Shown here piece by piece: positions 61,782 through 64,000 of a stretch of DNA of 64,000 nt. This DNA is from Emiliania huxleyi CCMP1516 (Eukaryota; Haptophyta; Isochrysidales; Noelaerhabdaceae): positions 433,491 to 497,490 of the forward strand of contig NW_005200088.1 of assembly GCF_000372725.1 (NCBI RefSeq). Direction: 5' to 3'. The notes beneath the pieces are model-generated. The model had not been told where the DNA came from, did not search any database, and saw only the letters and a program-made list of their open reading frames with translations. Position 1 is the stretch's first letter. Each line of letters opens with the position of its first letter. The translations under genes were made by a program, and so were the position numbers.

Positions 61782-61880
61782 CGTCCCTGCGTGCGGCGCA
61801 AGTCGCCAACAAGACGCTGTACTCGTGCTTTGAGTGCATTAGTGAGAAAAAAAGTCTGTTTCTCGCGATTTCTACCGGCC

Positions 61881-62842
61881 TCGCCGCCGCCACGCCAGCG
61901 GACGGTCGTCGTCAGTGATGTTAGCTACGCCACCGTCTACCTCGTGCGCAATGCGCTCGCCGGCATCGAGCGAGCAACGTGTTCGACCGAGCGGCTTGCT
62001 GTGCGGACGGCTTCTTGTGGCTCTCGTCGAGAGCGTTTTGCGGCCCGGCGGGTGGGAGAGCATGTGTCGTCTGATGTGTCACTGTGTACGTCATATCAGT
62101 CTTGATAACAAGTACGGTCGATCCGTCAAAGCGATACACTCGTCACGATCACGTTGGACGGCTTGCACAGAGCTCTGTGCCGGCACGCATCAGGAAGACC
62201 GCCGTACGGCAAGAAGAGCTCGATGGGGAGCGAGAACCGTCAGAGGTGCTCACGGAGGTTTCGGAAGTCCGCCATGATGCGGTCAGTTCCCCCCAGGTTT
62301 GACTGCGTAGGTCGCGGAACTCGTTGAGTACTCGCAGCCTTTCTGCGCCTCCGTCTGGGCATATCAGCTGCTCGGCAAGAGCAGTCTTTCCGGAAGATAT
62401 CGACGGTTTTCGAGAGCCACCCGCTTGGGAGCGATTGAGCGCGTCACGGAGGACTTCAGGTTACCCTTGAAGCTCCTCTGACGGTTCTCGCTCCCCATCG
62501 AGCTCTTCTTGCCGTACGGCTCGGTTCCTGTTGCTGGCACAGAGCTCCCGTGCCAGCCGTCCAACGTGATAGGAACGAGTGTATCGCTTCGACGGATCGA
62601 CCGTGCTTATTATCAAGACCGATGTGACGTACACAGTGACACATCAGACGACACATATTCTCCCACCCGCCGGGTCGCAAAACGCTCTCGACGAGAGCCA
62701 CAAGAAGGCGTCCACACAGCAAGCCGCTCGTCGGACAGGCGTGCTCGCTTGATGTCGGCGAGCGCATTGCGCACGCTTTGAACGGTGGCGAAGCCAAAAA
62801 CACCGATGGTGGCCGTCCGCCGGCGTATGCGGCGGCGATCGG
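61881..62842. mobile_element. Foldback element: ~380-bp inverted repeat arms
   Basis: The left arm, 61881-62262, and the right arm, about 62455-62842, are reverse complements with roughly 85-90% identity by eye. Examples: CTCGTCGAGAGCGTTTTGCG at 62023 and its complement at about 62678, and GAAGAGCTCGATGGGGAGCG at 62214 with its complement at about 62488. The spacer is about 190 bp. No transposase is encoded. This fits a foldback or MITE-like DNA element, or the palindromic ends of a deleted larger one. Confidence 0.8.
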
Positions 62843-62901
62843 TCCCTAACCTGTCGCCCGCGGTCCCTAACCCAAAAGTGGTCGGATTCATCTACTTACA
62901 G

Positions 62902-63559
62902 CGGCGCGGACGCGGAGGAGGCGGTGGCAGGAGGGGGCTCTGGGGCGGCGGAGGCGAGCGCGGCGGCCGCGGCCGAGGAGGACAAGCGCGTCCGGGCGCT
63001 GAGGATTGCCCTGCAGCACAAGACGCAGATGCCCGTGACGGACGAGGAGGCCCGGGCTATCCTCCAGGCGCGAGGGGGTCGCGAGACGCCCGTGACGGAG
63101 GAGGAGGCGCGGGTCATCTTTCGGGCGCGGGGGGACGCCGGGCGCGGCAGGGCTACCTTTCAGGCGCGGGCGCGCGGGCGCGGCGGGCGCGCCGCGGCAT
63201 CGCCGGCGCTGGCGAGCAAGGGCGGCGAGGAGCTATCGCGGCGTGGGAAGAAGGCGGTGGCGAAGGAGGCGGGCGAGGCGGTATCACGCGAGGAAGGCGA
63301 GGCGATTTATCGCGCGACGCTCGAGTCGCTGTTGGCGTCCACCGGGTGGACGCCGCGCGCCGCGGAGGAGAGGGCGCGCGAGGAGCAGCGTGCGCATGTT
63401 CGGCAGATGCGCTGGGCAAGGGAGCACGGCCGGGGGGAGCCGGTCCGGTGCTTTGACGCGGAGGAGTACGACGAAGGCGACGACGCTTTCGACGCGCTCT
63501 TCGACGGGGGCTCGGGGTACGGGTGGGATTCCCCCTCGGGGGGCGGCGCTTTCTTCTAG
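62902..63559 (+). CDS. Hypothetical Ala/Arg/Glu-rich protein with a short internal repeat
   Basis: Open from acceptor CTTACAG|C (62901/62902) to a stop at 63557-63559, with no ATG at the beginning, so a 5' exon is missing. Near the start two similar units occur: MPVTDEEARAILQARGG and TPVTEEEARVIFRARGD. These resemble a small helical capping motif. Later come EEGEAIYRATLESLLASTGW and an acidic end (EEYDEGDDAFDALFDGG). I do not recognise the family. It is enclosed by copies of GGTCCCTAACC (62841, 62862, 63637). Confidence 0.45.
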
Positions 63560-63659
63560 GCGCCCGCCTTGACCCAACATAGAGGGCGTTGTGTAGCCTA
63601 GCTTTTGGGTAATATAAAAGTGGTCCTTCGCGCTTTGGTCCCTAACCAAAAAAGCACGA

Positions 63660-64000
63660 TTCTGAAGTTGGGCCCTCGACCTCCTCGTGCGCGCCTTCTC
63701 TCGCTGCGATCCCATCGACATCGCTCGCGCCGCGGCCGTCTCGCTTGTCTTCCACGCCTCACTCGCGGAGGAGGGCATCCGCTTGCGCCTGCAAGAGGCC
63801 AGCTACGAGCCGCCGGCACAGCCAGAAGGCGAGAGCTGCGCCGTGCGGTGGCTGTGCGTCTATGCGACCGTTGCGTCTTCGACATTGGTAGGAGAGGCAA
63901 AAAAAGAAGAAAACCCCCACGCTCCTGCTGGTCGCCGCCAGCAACGGTCACAAGCAGCTGGTCGAAGTTCTGCTGAAGCGGGGCGCGAAGCTGGCCGCGC
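63660..64000 (+). CDS. Ankyrin-repeat protein, 3'-incomplete at the window edge
   Basis: 63679-63890 reads LDLLVRAFSRCDPIDIARAA and ESCAVRWLCVYATVASSTL. After a frame change near 63886 (GTAGGAG donor-like) the edge reads TPTLLLVAASNGHKQLVEVL followed by LKRGAKLAA, a clear ankyrin repeat. The start and remainder lie outside or in unresolved exons. Ankyrin genes are abundant in this window (21828, 23723, 31336). Confidence 0.5.

Overview
The window is nuclear DNA of a GC-rich eukaryotic alga. My best guess is a haptophyte of the Emiliania huxleyi type. This rests on several traits: high GC, many spliced genes, introns filled with 10-11 bp minisatellites, abundant AC, CT, GA and poly-C tracts, Pro-Ser-rich (SPPP) linkers, and many introns whose only workable donor is GC (some GA) rather than GT. 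I recall 10-11 bp intronic tandem repeats being reported for E. huxleyi but cannot check it here. A 100-base N gap at 46919-47018, with ragged homopolymer sequence on its left side, shows this is a draft scaffold.

Layout. 1-1.1 kb: 5'-incomplete sulfotransferase-like gene (+). 2.1-5.2 kb: GT4 glycosyltransferase (-), divergent from an F-box/kelch gene (+, 5.3-6.5 kb). 6.9-7.7 kb: unknown basic coiled-coil gene (-). 8.1-11.5 kb: GT23/FUT8-like glycosyltransferase (-) with at least eight introns. 13.4-18.7 kb: tandem pair of membrane-anchored MACPF/EGF proteins (+), the first frameshifted, the second with an internal deletion. 20.3-21.2 kb: graveyard holding a TauD-like dioxygenase fragment and a broken U-box. 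21.8-26.3 kb: ankyrin gene and a large ankyrin-RING gene (+). 26.5-28.1 kb: tRNA-dihydrouridine synthase (Dus1 type, -). 29.2-30.8 kb: S33 peptidase (+). 31.3-33.7 kb: divergent pair of a secreted ankyrin protein (-) and a multi-pass membrane protein (+). 34.7-38.1 kb: trypsin-like gene whose reading frame runs directly into a purine-rich SET-domain ORF that looks like an insertion. 38.4-42.4 kb: divergent LYR-motif gene (-) and ubiquitin-like/SAM gene (+). 42.8-45.2 kb: protein with two SH3-like repeats plus a Ser/Pro-rich exon. 45.4-50.1 kb: UBA-containing large gene across the gap (-). 51.1-52.7 kb: type II membrane protein (+). 53.0-57.0 kb: zinc-finger/FN3 protein (+). 58.8-60.5 kb: dead non-LTR retrotransposon 3' end (-). 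60.7-61.8 kb: MYND-finger protein (-). 61.9-62.8 kb: foldback inverted repeat. 62.9-64 kb: small hypothetical gene and the start of an ankyrin gene.

The most striking pattern is in the introns. In at least six unrelated genes, on both strands, the intron begins with a near-copy (14-33 bp) of the start of the following exon. The spacing between the two copies, usually 65-80 bp, equals the intron length. Both copies sit at a G|GC, G|GA or G|GT junction, and the acceptor copy is preceded by AG. Many of these introns carry a TGTGAA...TTCACA inverted motif; others carry 10-11 bp tandem repeats. The signature is what an intron-generating insertion or tandem duplication with a long target duplication would leave.

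Two short dispersed repeats with microsatellite tails (SINE-like families, called A and B here) occur six and four times. Most genes are unrelated to each other, so no operon-like cooperation is implied. The likely shared control is three divergent promoters (5186-5297, 32282-32489, 38959-39491).
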